A DNA stretch of 64,000 bases from Hyaloscypha bicolor E (taxonomy: Eukaryota > Ascomycota > Leotiomycetes > Helotiales > Hyaloscyphaceae): contig NW_020194515.1 in NCBI RefSeq assembly GCF_002865645.1, forward strand, positions 992,001-1,056,000, in the 5' to 3' direction. Under the pieces are notes generated by a model, which had not been told where the DNA came from, did not search any database, and worked only from the letters and a program-made list of their open reading frames with translations. The translations under genes were made by a program, and so were the position numbers. Positions 20,200 to 31,753 of the stretch are shown piece by piece; position 1 is the first letter of the stretch, and the number at the start of each line of letters is the position of its first letter.

Positions 20200-22198
20200 G
20201 ATGACAGCCTTAAGAAATGTTAAAGGATGTCTATCTCTGGCCCAGCCAGTACGGATCGCAACACTGTTGCGTGATTGAAATTTGCAGAACGTCTGAGAAC
20301 ACGGGGAAGGATGAGAGCGAGATAAGAGATGAAAGAGAGAGTGGGAGTTCGAGATGTATATAGCTGCCCCAATTTCTCATCCCCCACTACCTCATACCAT
20401 ATCCACATCTCATTTTCTTGGAAGGACTGAATAATTTCACGCCCACTCGCCATTGCTTACCGATACTCAACACCTGCGGCGTCGGAGAAGGAGTCATGTT
20501 AGCAACACGACTCTGGCACTGGACCCTGAGATCTGAAGGGATCGACATGTTATCCGCAAGATGAGGTTGCCTTCAGACGGCAGTGTCGATACAAAATATA
20601 ATGAAGTCCTCTCATTGGGCGTTGTTCTCGTTTGCGGGCAGAGTCTTATTTTGACGAGAACGACGGCGGCGTGGCGTTACTCAAAAGTGGACCAACAGCA
20701 ACGTCATACGGGCCTTTGCGGAGACTCCCATTGGAGAGATCAGAGTCGAGACAAGGGAGTCAAAGATAGGCTTTGGAGATCCTCAGGAACAAGAAGCGGG
20801 ATGGGTGCTTGTTCGAGCCGCAGGGACTAAAATTTTTGGTTCGGTTGAATTCAACCAGCATGACATCTTGGTAGCCAAACCTCACTCAACTCATCTCGTC
20901 TGGAGGAGGGAAACCAAAATAATGGTCTTGTCCTGCAGCGGGACATCATCGGCGGAGCCCCCCATCCTTCGCATCCCTGGGAGATCGTGGCATCGCGCTT
21001 CCTATGCAGCTCGACGTCAGAAAGGTTCCTGCGAAGAACGATCGAGGCTGTTCCGAGGCGTTCTCGTTGTGCCCACAGATGTTCTTCCTCTCAAACATGC
21101 AAAGGCCTTTTGTTGTGGACATCGTGGGTCGCCAGCCTCGAAGAAGAAGGCTGGTGTGCAGCCTTTTCCGATATCGTGGATATTGTGTAATGTTGACCCA
21201 ATTCTCTCACACGCCCCATTATCAAGGATCAAGGAGCTGGGGGACATCTTATCGGCTGAGACTTAATCGCGCGGCCATGCTCGCACCAATATTGGACCCT
21301 GGTATACCCGTCGGCAATTCCTCGCTTTGCTGGGCCGACCTGATGCTTGCATGTGTTGGTACGGATCAACGACACGGTCGCCTTTTTTCTCCTAACAAAA
21401 AAATCTAGAATTTTCAATAGAACTAACTTCACAACTTAACCCAGGATCTTAAAAACAAAGTTTATATGGGGGTACGCCCGATAATTGCGCAGCTTTTAGC
21501 TTCTTTCAAATTTTTATTAAGTTATCACAAAAACGACGGACGTAGAGGCTTTGGTGCAAGGCTGGCAGTTTTTGATCCCTGCTAACCCTAAGTACAATTG
21601 GAAATCCGACCGAATTGCATAATTTTTCAATGCAAAATAATATAAGTCTATTCACGACGCCCTGAACTTATATTTAATCTTGTATAATTCTAATCTAGGA
21701 ATTAATTTCGGAAGAACTCATACAAAGGATTATTAATTATATCTGGATTTATTATTTGTTTGTAACTTATTTCTTTACGTCATATTTTGCTTACCTTTTA
21801 GCAATGCTCTAGAAACCTAAAACTCTACTTAAGTTAAGCAAGTGAATTCTAATTAAGTTGTAATATTTTACTTTTGTTTTAGTAGCAGAAGAGTTAGGCG
21901 ATCCATGAAAGCACGAAATACTTCTCGAGTTATTCGCAGTTTTCAATATCAAAGCCTCAGGCATTGAAATATACTGTGGCTGAAGATGGAATGAACTATT
22001 ACTAAGCGATTAGTCAAATTTTTGGACTGCATGTTATCATGCATTCGTTGTCACCGCAAGGCTGCCGTTTGGCAGAGTCCATATCAGCATAGCCCGGATC
22101 CAACCTTCATTCCAACTCAACAAACAACGTCGCATGCATGCCGACTCTGTGACTCAATATTCACTAAGAACCCCTTCTCGCCCAAATCTGCTCGAAAG
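20200..22198. other. Intergenic, no supported gene
   Basis: Several overlapping 70-153 codon frames (20561-21408) in all three plus frames lack domains, and the longest opens without a good ATG context; I do not call them. The 3' part (21420-21990) is AT-rich. A frame leading into the HET gene has an earlier ATG at 22031. Confidence 0.4.
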
Positions 22199-25023
22199 AT
22201 GCGACTTCTGGAACACAATAATGGCGAGTTCAGCCTGACTGAGGACTTCGGCAACGAGACTCGCTTTGCAATACTTTCGCATACATGGGGAGCAGAGGAG
22301 GTCGCCTTTAGAGACCTGATAGATGGAACCGGCAAGGACAAGGCTGGGTATCGCAAGATCCAGTTTTGCGGAGAACAGGCAAGACGCGACGGCTTGAGAT
22401 ATTTTTGAGTGGACACCTGTTGTATCGACAAATCGAATAGCACCGAGCTCCAAGAGGCTATTAACTCTATGTTTTGCTGGTATCGCAATGCAGCTAAATG
22501 CTATGTCTATCTGCCAGACGTTTCAAAATCTGCTTGCGATGCTGATGACAAGTCTAACCAACCGTATTGGCAATCGACATTTCGGAAAAGCAGATGGTTC
22601 ACTCGAGGCTGGACCCTTCAAGAGCTTATTGCGCCCGCTTCAGTTGAATTCTTCTCAGAAGAGGGGGAGCTACTCGGCAATAAGGCATCCCTAGAAGGAC
22701 ATATCTGCGAGATAACGGGAATCCCAGTCAAAGCCATACGAGGAGGCTCTTTGTCTGACTTCAGTGTCGCGGAGCGGATATCGTGGTCAGAAAATCGTGA
22801 GACGACTCGCAAAGAAGATATAGCCTACTCGCTACTAGGTATTTTTGATGTTAATATGCCGCTTATCTACGGTGAAGGAAGGGAGAAGGCATTAGGGCGA
22901 CTTCGAGAAGAGATCGACAGGGCTTTAAAGGGTAGGTCCTTCTCCTATTACCAGCATCTGATGATTAGGAAGCTGCTAACTAGGTTAGGGATAAAACGTG
23001 AGGACTTCTCAGTCGCCTTCAGCCTTTCGAATGTATCCGATATTGAATACTTTGTGGCAAGGGAGGAGGAGCTCGCAGAAATACACAAGAAACTTAGTGG
23101 CGACGGCTCCCGCCGAACAGTTGTACTTCATGGTCTGGGCGGAATCGGCAAGACACAGCTTAGTATTACATATGCAAAGCGATACAAGGATAGCTACTCG
23201 GCAATATTCTGGCTGAATATCAAAGATGAGGATTCTCTAAAGCAGAGCTTTGCCAAGGCAGCCAGGCAAATATTACGAGAACACCTCTCGGCCAGCCGGA
23301 TTAGTAACATGGATACAAATGCAAACATCGATAATATGGTAGATGCTGTTAAGGCATGGCTGAGTCTGCCTAATAACACGCGATGGCTATTAATATTCGA
23401 TAATTACGACAACCCCAAATTATCTAGAAATACAGATCCCGCGGCTATAGATATCCGACGCTTCCTCCCTGAATCATATCAAGGGTCAATTATTATTATA
23501 ACGCGGTCATCGCAAGTCGAAATCGGTCATCTTATTCGAATTCGTAAATTAGAGAATATTTGTGACAGTCTCAAGATTTTGTCTGACGCATCGAGACGAG
23601 AAGGATTAATAGATGGTAAGAGCTTTTTATATATAGGTTTATAATTCTGACATGGATACTAGATCCCGATGCCTTAAAGCTCGCTAAGGAGTTAGACGGA
23701 CTTCCTCTTGCACTAGTTACGGCTGGAGCATATCTTAATCAAGTCGCGATAAGTCTGTCAGACTATTTGCGCTTGTATAAGGAGTCATGGGCGAAACTCC
23801 AGAAGACAAGCCCTGAGCTAAACTCGTACGAAAACCGAATGCTTTACTCTACATGGCAGCTTTCATTTGACCACGTCGAACAACAGAATGCGCTCTCGGC
23901 TAAGCTTCTTCGCCTGTGGGCATACTTTGATAACCAGGATCTTTGGTTCGAGCTTCTTCAACACGGCGATTCCACGCATCCAGACTGGATACGAGAGCTT
24001 GTTAAAGATGAATTAAGCTTCCACGACGCAGTACGGGTATTGTCTAACCACGGGCTAGTGGAGGTAGACAAGTCTTCGCTGGAACGGATCGAATCAGGCG
24101 GGTATAGCATTCATGGATGTGTTCACTCGTGGACAGTTCACGTCTTGAACCAAGAGTGGAATCACGATTTAGCCAGGATAGCTCTGGAGTTTGTAGGAAT
24201 GCATGTTCCAGACGAGCGAGCTATACGGCCGTGGCTAACACAGCGACGGCTTCTCCAGCACGCAGCCAGATGTTCTTATATTATCCTAAATGGCTTGGTT
24301 ATAGACAATGGTATGGACTGGGTATATTATAACTTGGGCTACCTCTATAATGACCAGGGCAAGCTTGCCGAGGCCGAGCAAATGTACCAGCGGGCGCTAC
24401 AAGGCTACGAGAAGGCACTAGGTCCAGAGCATACATTGACGCTTGGGATAGTCAATAACCTAGGGAACCTCTATGCTGACCAGGGCAAGCTTGCCGAAGC
24501 CGAGCAGATATACCAGCGGGCGCTGCAAGGCTACGAGAAGGCACTAGGTCCAGAGCACACATCGATGCTTGGTACAGTTAATAACCTAGGGAACCTCTAC
24601 CATAAGCAGGGCAAGCTCGCCGAGGCCGAGCAGATGTACCAGCAGGCGCTGCAAGGCAAGGAGAAGGCGCTAGGTCCGGAGCATATATCGACGCTTCGTA
24701 CAGTTAATAACCTAGGGAACCTCTACCATAAGCAGGGCAAGCTTGCCGAGGCCAATCAGATGTACCAGCGGGCGCTACAAGGCTACGAGAAGGCGTTAGG
24801 TGTAGAAGATATTATGACTTATATCCCGGCACTAAACACAATCTGGGGCCTCGGCTCTCTCTTCGAATATCAAACCGATTTAGCAAAGGCTAAAATCATG
24901 TACTCAAAAGCTCTTGCAGGATATGAGAAAGTTGTCGGACCTGATCATCCAGATTCTTATAGGCTACGGGAGGTTCTTCAGGCTTTGGATACCGTGAAAG
25001 GGAAAAGACGGCATAAGCTATAA
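22199..25023 (+). pseudogene. HET-NB-ARC-TPR NLR-like protein interrupted by one TGA
   Basis: Exons are 22199-23615 and 23663-25023 (47-nt intron, GTAAGA/ACTAG, in frame), 925 codons. Domains in order: a HET domain from MRLLEHNNGEFSL (ILSHTWGAEEVAF, DTCCIDKSNSTELQEAI, WFTRGWTLQELIAP, SLLGIFDVNMPLIYGEG); NB-ARC with P-loop GLGGIGKTQL (~313-320), Walker-B-like LLIFDNYD (~397), ITRSS and GLPLALVTAGAYL (~485); and C-terminal TPRs (~690-910). HET NLRs act in fungal self/non-self recognition and regulated cell death. The defect is TGA at 22406-22408 inside the HET core, where family members read Y-F-W-V-D-T-C-C; TGG to TGA is one G-to-A change. Everything after it is intact, so it may be a recent null allele, a sequencing error or a readthrough site. 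If translation restarts downstream, the product would lack part of HET. Confidence 0.8.
24343..24820 (+). repeat. 126-bp tandem repeats encoding TPR units
   Basis: The unit beginning GGCAAGCTTGCCGAGGCC starts at 24358, 24484, 24610 and 24736, an exact 126-bp period (42 codons, one TPR each). Units differ at only a few positions, for example LGNLYADQGKLAEAEQ and LGNLYHKQGKLAEAEQ. High identity at DNA level points to recent duplication or repeat homogenisation within the gene. Confidence 0.9.
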
Positions 25024-25189
25024 TGCACCTTGGCAACCGCATATCTTCAGATTAGCTATTCAGCGAATTTCAAAGAATTGTGTTGCTTTCATGGCCTTAA
25101 TGAATGCGAGGTGGTACTTTCATTCTATTATGTCGCTTGTGTAATATCTAATGTTTAACTGATTTAAACATTCAAACTACTTCATAAAA

Positions 25190-25585
25190 TATGATTGGCA
25201 AATTATAGAACGTGTTTTCCTCAGGCGCTACTGTTCAGAGTCAGGACGAGCGCTGTTATCTCTCAACAGGCATTACAATAGCGTGATGACCAACGGTATT
25301 ATTAAACAGCTTGAACCGCATATCCGCGCGATGTTTCGCCTCTGTCGTGTGCTTGATGTCGAAGGCAGGGAGCTGCGCGAATTGAATAATTTCGTAGAAT
25401 GAACAAATCTGTAGAGGAACGTGAACCCTCTACGAGAGCTATACGCTAAGGTTGTGGCAATCCAAAATCACCTTGTCGAATTGAATGGAGAGGCAGACAG
25501 TCCTTGTCCGATTACTTTCGAATTTAAACGTCTTCGCAAGCCTAGTAGACTACCCAATTCTCTTCTACAAAACTCTACTCCTTTT
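25190..25585 (+). pseudogene. Degenerate coding remnant, unidentified
   Basis: A frame reads smoothly through YDWQIIERVFLRRYCSESG and then LEPHIRAMFRLCRVLDVEG, with a TGA and a TAG ten codons apart around 25400, then ELYAKVVAIQNHLVELNG, ending at TAA near 25585. Composition and helical pattern look protein-like but I recognise no family. It lies directly downstream of the NLR-like gene and may be the end of a lost neighbour or a transposon fragment. Confidence 0.3.
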
Positions 25586-26260
25586 TAAACAAAACAAAAA
25601 AGAAATGGTATCTGTTAATTAGACTGCTTTTATTTTATATAACCAGAGCTAAAGAAAACATAAAGTAAAGAAATAAGTTATAGAGTAAAATAATACTTAA
25701 AATACAATTAATAGTCTTTTACTAAAGTTGTTAGAAACGAAATATATAGAATAGAATCATAAAAAGCTAACTATGAGTTCAAAGTAATATAAAGAGAATT
25801 AAATTATTTTATATTCAAGCATTTGTAATTCGATTAATTAATTAGTTGTATTATAGGACTTTTGCATTGCAGGGATGTCGGTTACTGCTTGCTTTGAGGG
25901 GGCCGCTATGCGCTAGCCTATTAAAATTATAACTGTGGGCGATATGGATAATATTAAAACTACAAGTTGTGTATTTTTTGAAGAATTTTCCCAGAAAAGG
26001 TAGCGGGTTAGATCACATGAATGCAGAGCTATTCTCCTCAACTCGTCCTAACTCTGCTGAAATCAAAAGAATGTCCTTTAATAACATTTCTGGTTATTCA
26101 ATTATTCAATTGAAGTGGTGTCCCGAGAATCCGTGGTTGAGAAGATGCGACTCATGTGACCTTGGATTAGCGCGATTTTGCTATACCTGTATCGCGACTT
26201 CGATGTTGTGAACTCACGATCTTCCTTCTCCATTATTTTCAAAATCCTTCCTTGCATTTC

Positions 26261-26313
<53 letters not shown>

Positions 26314-27269
26314 CACAATGTTCTGCCCGTCTTCGGAAAGCTACTGCGCACATGGATACATGAGCTGACTCTCGAGATCCTGAAAGTCCTGATCCTCTAC
26401 AAGTCGCAGAGATTTATCTACATTTGTTCCTACAACCCGAGGGCGTTCGTTCACGACGCGCAAAACAGTTCATCATCGTTAATTCCAGAAGCCTTCCTTT
26501 ATTCACGAACCATCACATATCACCCTCTCCTCTCATTCGACCAAGCTGTCCACTGCGTGGCTCGATCTCGAGGTTGCCATTACCCATATCACGTGCTCCT
26601 TCTCAGGGCTCAAATTGAAGTCAAAGTTCGTCTACAAATCTTCAGGAGCAGCCTCCGCAAGGAGAGATTCCTCCGGAAGGAGATTACCCTCCGGTCTAGA
26701 CGTGCAACAAAGCTCAAATTTCGATCAAGATTTTTCTTATTGACTTCCGGCTTGCTGCTTTGCGCTTCACTCGGGGATTGGAATGTCTAAAGGGCAAAAA
26801 CAAAGTTCTAGCCTACTTAAAATCTCATTTGGGGACATTGCTAAATGAGTTGTGGTTGGGACACGTGAGCTGTATCATGTGACCGGCACCGAAGTTATAT
26901 GCCAAGCTATTGTTTTTTTTTCGCGTTGCATTTTCTCTCAACCCCCAACAGTAGACAAATTAGAGAGCTAAAAGGGAATAGTCTAGGAACCATCCACGGC
27001 CTCTTCTCTTCCCTGCCGCCTCACCATAAACATCACCCATCTTCTTCCAACTCTTCGACGTCCTGCCCTCCTCTTCCGCCACCCGATATCTCGCCTCTTT
27101 CTCTGCCCTAGGAATCGTGAAGTCCACCAACGGGTATACAAATAGTGTCCCTGCTAACTACATCCGTCCCGTTATCTTCATTGCTATAGTAAAAACTAGC
27201 TGTCCACCTACTAACCAGCCGCATAACGCAATCTTGCAGACACCATACTCTATTCCGTATAATACTCTT
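25586..27269. other. Gene-poor block with AT-rich part and poly-C run
   Basis: No supported gene. 25590-25870 is AT-rich. A 50-nt poly-C run lies at 26262-26311. Short frames at 26424-27111 have no domains. Confidence 0.4.
26262..26311. repeat. Poly-C homopolymer, 50 nt
   Basis: Fifty consecutive C residues occur on the plus strand. This is far longer than any other homopolymer in the window and may be an assembly or amplification artefact, or a real G-tract on the minus strand. Confidence 0.9.
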
Positions 27270-27620
27270 CTAATTATGCTTGGGGAAGATGGGAAGGGAA
27301 GAGGCGGTACGAGACGGAGATGGATGTATATCTAGCCCGATTACGAAATCCGCAATGCAGAGGTCGTTCCGTATGCTGCTGTAGGTCCAGGCGTAGCCTT
27401 GGAAGTTAATGATTGTGTTTGTGTGTTGGGAGGTTACGCGGTTAGAGGTGAAAGGAGTGTACAAGTAGAGTTTTGCGGCAGACTTATAGTCAGTGGTAGA
27501 GATAGAAAGAGTGGAGGTGTGAGGGGGGTTTCGGAGTGAATGATGCCGGTCCAGATAGAAAAAGACGGAGGCTATGAGGGGAACGAGGTGGATATAGAGG
27601 TGGAAGGTTATTGAGGACAT
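27270..27620 (-). CDS. Hypothetical small protein with N-terminal hydrophobic segment
   Basis: An ATG-initiated 116-codon frame. Residues ~4-22 (ITFHLYIHLVPLIASVFFY) could be a signal peptide or single membrane anchor; the rest is Ser/Thr-rich with no recognised domain. No intron is needed. It stands alone in a gene-poor region, and chance occurrence is possible. Confidence 0.3.
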   Translation of the reverse strand: MSSITFHLYIHLVPLIASVFFYLDRHHSLRNPPHTSTLSISTTDYKSAAKLYLYTPFTSNRVTSQHTNTIINFQGYAWTYSSIRNDLCIADFVIGLDIHPSPSRTASSLPIFPKHN

Positions 27621-30600
27621 GATTGTAGTGGTGGCTAAACATCAGATGAAACAATTGGGGATTATATATATGCCGTTGAATGGATTCTGGTCTCTGGAGA
27701 TGAACTTGGGGAGGAGTTGGATCGATCTCCGAATTATGTGATAGACAGACATGTTTGGATCCAACCTCCGAGGGGTCCAGTCAGAGAACAGCAGAGGTAA
27801 GGTTTCGAACCTTCAGTCACGAGTTATGAAGCTGGTAGTATAGACGGAACCCCAAATTCGTTTGATCGACCTATGCTTATGCCGACTAGACGACATCGAA
27901 AATGGCGTTGCAGAACACGAAATTGTGAGCTCACGATTACCGCGAAGATGACTCTTCGACTCTCTTCAGAACACTTCCCAGGATCGAAACAACAATGCGA
28001 TTGATAGCAGTGAAAAATGGGCACACACAATGACGGGCTCGAAAAATTTCTTCGGGTGCTGAAACGCATGACAGGAGTCAGCGTCGCGGAAACCAAGGAG
28101 AGCAGGTATGCCAGGGGTGCCCCCTTAACTTTAAGGTGCCGAGGTAGGGGTGAGGGAATGTAAAATAGAGTTGGGGTTGTAGGTCCGAGACGCTTGCCAG
28201 TATGGAGGGGATTTAGTGAGAGAGTCTTTCGAAAGAAATTCAAATACTAAAACAGACGAGTGGACCTTACCATGATCCCAATGCAGCTGTCAATGGAGGC
28301 ACTTATCCACCTGAGAGCCCAACATATTGGCTTACCAGACCCTTTGCAATGTTGCCGTTCCTCTTCGGCTTTGGTGATGGCTTTCATTTCGAAGAGGAAT
28401 CTTCTATAAGCTCTTGTTTTGGTTCATTCTGATGAGTTCCCGACATGGCATGTCACTGACATCCGGCAGTAGGCACCCAGGTAAAGGAGGGTTCAAAAGG
28501 TGGCTCGGGCGTGGACATCGAGAAGCGTGGAACCTCTCCCCCCCCTCTTGGCAACGCTGAGCTGAGCTTGAAAATAGCCAAGAGCCTCGAAAATTGAAAA
28601 CGGAAACGCTCACAAATAAAACTTTACAGGGTGCACTTGATGGTCAGCTGTGATGATAGTCGATGAGCTTGATACTTGAAGAAGTGTCAGCGTAGCGGAT
28701 AGTGAGGACTGAAGTCTGAGACTGCCATTTGGATATCTATTTTCAGACCGCAGTTTATTTCCGCTAGACTAAACTGAGCTCAGTCTGTATTCCTCGCACT
28801 AGACTAGGTTAAACTGCAGTTTATCGAACTGCCAGACTACAGCGTCGGGGAGGTTTTCAGACTACGGTCTGAAAACTTAGACCCACCGTACTGAGAACTT
28901 TCTAGACTGAAGTACCGCGGTCAACCTGGGTTGAGATCATACTGTTCGCTATTATTCTGGGGGGTTATTAGTATAGAACCTTATACATTTGTAGCAGAAT
29001 CGGCCTCAACAGGTGACCTGACCTCCGAAGCATTGCTTCACCTACGAGCTTGGGTTGAAGTTCAAACCCTTTCAATCAGCGATCGAAGCACCACTTTGTC
29101 GTTCCCATCTAATGAAAACTCTCCGGGAGGCCCTGGCCGGCACTTGACCCGGTAAAACCGGCTGTCCTTATTATCAAGCTGAGGTGAGGCATAAGCGTAG
29201 AGTCGGAGGAGGTAATCTGAGCTGTACGGAGTCATCTTCTGCTCTCCTCTTCTCTCGTGTTCCTTTATCGACCCACCACAAGCCAATTCAACGTCCTCAT
29301 TCCAAGCAAACGCTTCAACAGGTAATACTGGAATCGCCAAACGGGGGCTAGCGCATCTGTGTCGTGTCTAGGAATAGGGCTGAGCACTAGCTGGACAAAT
29401 GATCGTCTATTGACCGCCGATTTCCCTCTCGCTGACTGAGACAAGCTGTGCGAAGATGCGGTCAGGGCTAAAAATGGCGGACGAAATCGCCACCGTGGCT
29501 TCAACTTTTCAGCCTAGAATTGACGCCCGTTTGGTCAATGGATCCCCTTGGCTAAGATTTAGGGCCAAATCTCGCAGAAGCAGACCTGAAACACGATGTA
29601 GCAGCAGGAAGAAGGCAATCTCGCAATCGTGGGGAAACATTGGTATCGAATATAAAGGGGTGGCCAGACTTATTGGGATCTTCAGAAATAAATTAAAAGG
29701 AATATGCTGAAAGTTTAACGAGAAAAAAGGGGGAAGGGGGTTGCGAAAATAAGCGAGTTTTGGTGTAAAATCACGATTTTTGACCCGCTTCCTGAGATTT
29801 ACTCCTTGATTACTCCACAATCGTAACTTATAAAATCTATATAATGAGACAAAATTCTAGACAACACTCGAATTGATTCCGGACTAATTGGGTGTTTTAT
29901 TATATTGACGTCTTTACTATCAAACACGGAAGTGAATTAGGTGACTTTTACGGTAAAAACGGTAAATCACTGAAACTTGATCGCCAGCGCTCACTGTACC
30001 TGACAGTCCCCTTCCACTCCATCTCATGCCTAGGCGGTACTACCATTGAGTTACCGACTTTGGCGTGAACCGTAGAAGCTGGTCGTTACCTTTTGCAGGC
30101 TGGCTGCAACCACGCACAATCTAAGGATGTCACGCTTATCACCGGACGCCAAAGTCCGATTATTCAAGGTGCTGCTGGAACTGCTAATACTCACGAACCT
30201 TGGTCGACCGATATTGATTCGCAAAGAAGGCGCAGAGCCCATCCTCCTCCGGCTACAGCTTACGGCTCTTCTGCTGCACCTCGACCAGAAACCGGCACAG
30301 ACGTCAAAGTCACATGACAGCTTCAAAAAGGAAGGCAATCTTGCCACCCACCTTCCTTCACGTTTTCAGGGACAACTCAGCACCTTCTTTATCAAACCCT
30401 CCTCCTCCAAACCCACCACTCCTAAACGTTTCTCACAGATTTCGAAAACGTGACCTGGAAAGTAGCAAATTTTGTTGCAAATCTACAAAACCTCGATATA
30501 AGGATATCGTCCGTGCATAAGGTATCCTTGTATCCAGGTTTTCGGCCAGAAATCGCCGATACCCCCGGCAAAAAGGGAGACGATATCTAGGTAAACGTTC

Positions 30601-31080
30601 AAGGAAGCTTTGCATTTGTTTCCGCTTGTGATACCATTCTCGAAAGTCTAGTGACAGCGATGACGGAGCGGTGATGCGGTTGATGAAGTCTTCGTTGGCT
30701 TGAGCATGCTGAAGAATAGCCTTGAGATAACGATATTAGACGAGAGGAGACCGCTGAGCCTTGGAAGGTTGATGCGAGAGGCTTTGATGCATGTCAGATG
30801 CAACTTTATTACTTCAATAGATATGCCCATGCCTGAGTCGAGGTGTTGCTCAAGAAAACAATGTAGAATGGCGCGACCATGATTTGATTTCTTTCCAACA
30901 GACCCTTGTTTACTACCAGCGGGTTCGCCTCTGATACCTGTTGGCTCGCTTTCAGGCCTCCCGACCTTCAGAGCTTAACTTAGGTATCTGCCGTTATACT
31001 AGCAGAGCCCCCAACACGTTTAAACTGCACCCCATCCGCTCGTCCATCAAGAGTTACTCCACAAGCTCCCCGCAACACCC
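27621..31080. other. Long gene-poor stretch
   Basis: No gene that I can support. Frames of 60-139 codons overlap in several phases without domains. The only structure noted is a cluster of palindromes at 28740-28920, annotated separately. Confidence 0.4.
28740..28920. repeat. Cluster of short palindromes and AGACT/AGTCT motifs
   Basis: TAAACTGCAGTTTA (28810-28823) is a perfect 14-bp palindrome. GTTTTCAGAC-TACG-GTCTGAAAAC (28853-28876) is a perfect 10-bp-arm hairpin. CTGAGCTCAG is a third palindrome nearby. Variants of CAGAC/GTCTG, AGACT and AGTCT recur about ten times in 180 bp. No coding frame spans it. It could be a foldback element or a regulatory array. Confidence 0.4.
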
Positions 31081-31320
31081 ATGGCTTCATTCATAACCTC
31101 CCTCTTCCATAAAGCTCAGGGTCCTGAGCCCTTGCTCGACGACATGGCCGAGCCCAAGACCCATCGCTCTGTTTGCGGAAATTGCGGCCCAGGCCAGCCC
31201 TTCGACACGTGGAGACGCGCCTTCTTCGAGAACGAAGGATGTAATCTTACCATCTACGCCTGGCCGCAGCTATCCCAAAGCGCCATAATGGGTGGAACGC
31301 GGCAAATACCCACCTCCTGA
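31081..31320 (+). CDS. Hypothetical small protein
   Basis: A 79-codon frame with an ATG in a good context (AACACCCATGGCT). It contains a Cys pair in SVCGNCGPG and no signal peptide or domain that I know. It partly overlaps the 3' end of the minus-strand frame at 31254-31753, so at most one is likely real in the overlap. Confidence 0.25.
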   Translation: MASFITSLFHKAQGPEPLLDDMAEPKTHRSVCGNCGPGQPFDTWRRAFFENEGCNLTIYAWPQLSQSAIMGGTRQIPTS

Positions 31321-31753
31321 TACTCCTTTAAGCCCTCGGGCGCAGGGTCAATATTCAAGATATGGCTCAGAAGGTGGTAGTGGTTCATGACTGTGAAGGG
31401 AATGCGGGTAGCGGGGGAAGCCATGGGAGCTACAGTAGGTGTGACAGCTACCACGTGATTCATAACCCAAACGCCCAATCACTGAGAGCTCTCGGAGTAT
31501 TCCCCGAATGGCACAAATACGAGCCTAATCGCATTCAAACCCAAAGGAGAAAGATCTGTAAATAATCGTGATTGGGACGGGCAAACCCGGCGTACCTTTT
31601 CAGGACGTCGATCCTGAAGCTTGACGTCGTTGTAACTGGGATAATGGCAGGTTTAGAGCGATCGTCGGGCCACAACTTCGCAGTCCCGAGCCGATCTTCA
31701 GGGCAGTGTTTGTAGTATAAAGGATCTAATTGGGATACGGGTACGAAATGCAT
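31254..31753 (-). pseudogene. Two-exon hypothetical gene interrupted by TGA
   Basis: From the ATG at 31753, exon 1 (to 31596) joins exon 2 (from 31524) through a 71-nt GTACGC/GATTAG intron in frame. After LVFVPFGEYSESSQ a TGA occurs at 31479-31481, then the same frame runs on for 75 codons (LGVWVMNHVVAVTPTVAPM, then IPFTVMNHYHLLSHILNID) to a stop at 31254. The smooth protein-like continuation suggests CGA to TGA in a short orphan gene. I do not recognise the family. Chance continuation cannot be excluded. Confidence 0.4.

Noticed and set aside
20805..21408. Overlapping plus-strand frames of 134 and 153 codons
   Set aside because: Two frames overlap with no domain, no splice support and no clear start; chance in GC-balanced DNA.
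24343..24820. CRISPR-like array reading of the 126-bp repeats
   Set aside because: No unique spacers; the repeats are coding TPR units in a eukaryotic gene.
27800..27830. T-loop-like GGTTCGAAACC on the minus strand, hinting at a tRNA
   Set aside because: No A-box, no cloverleaf and no acceptor stem can be drawn upstream.
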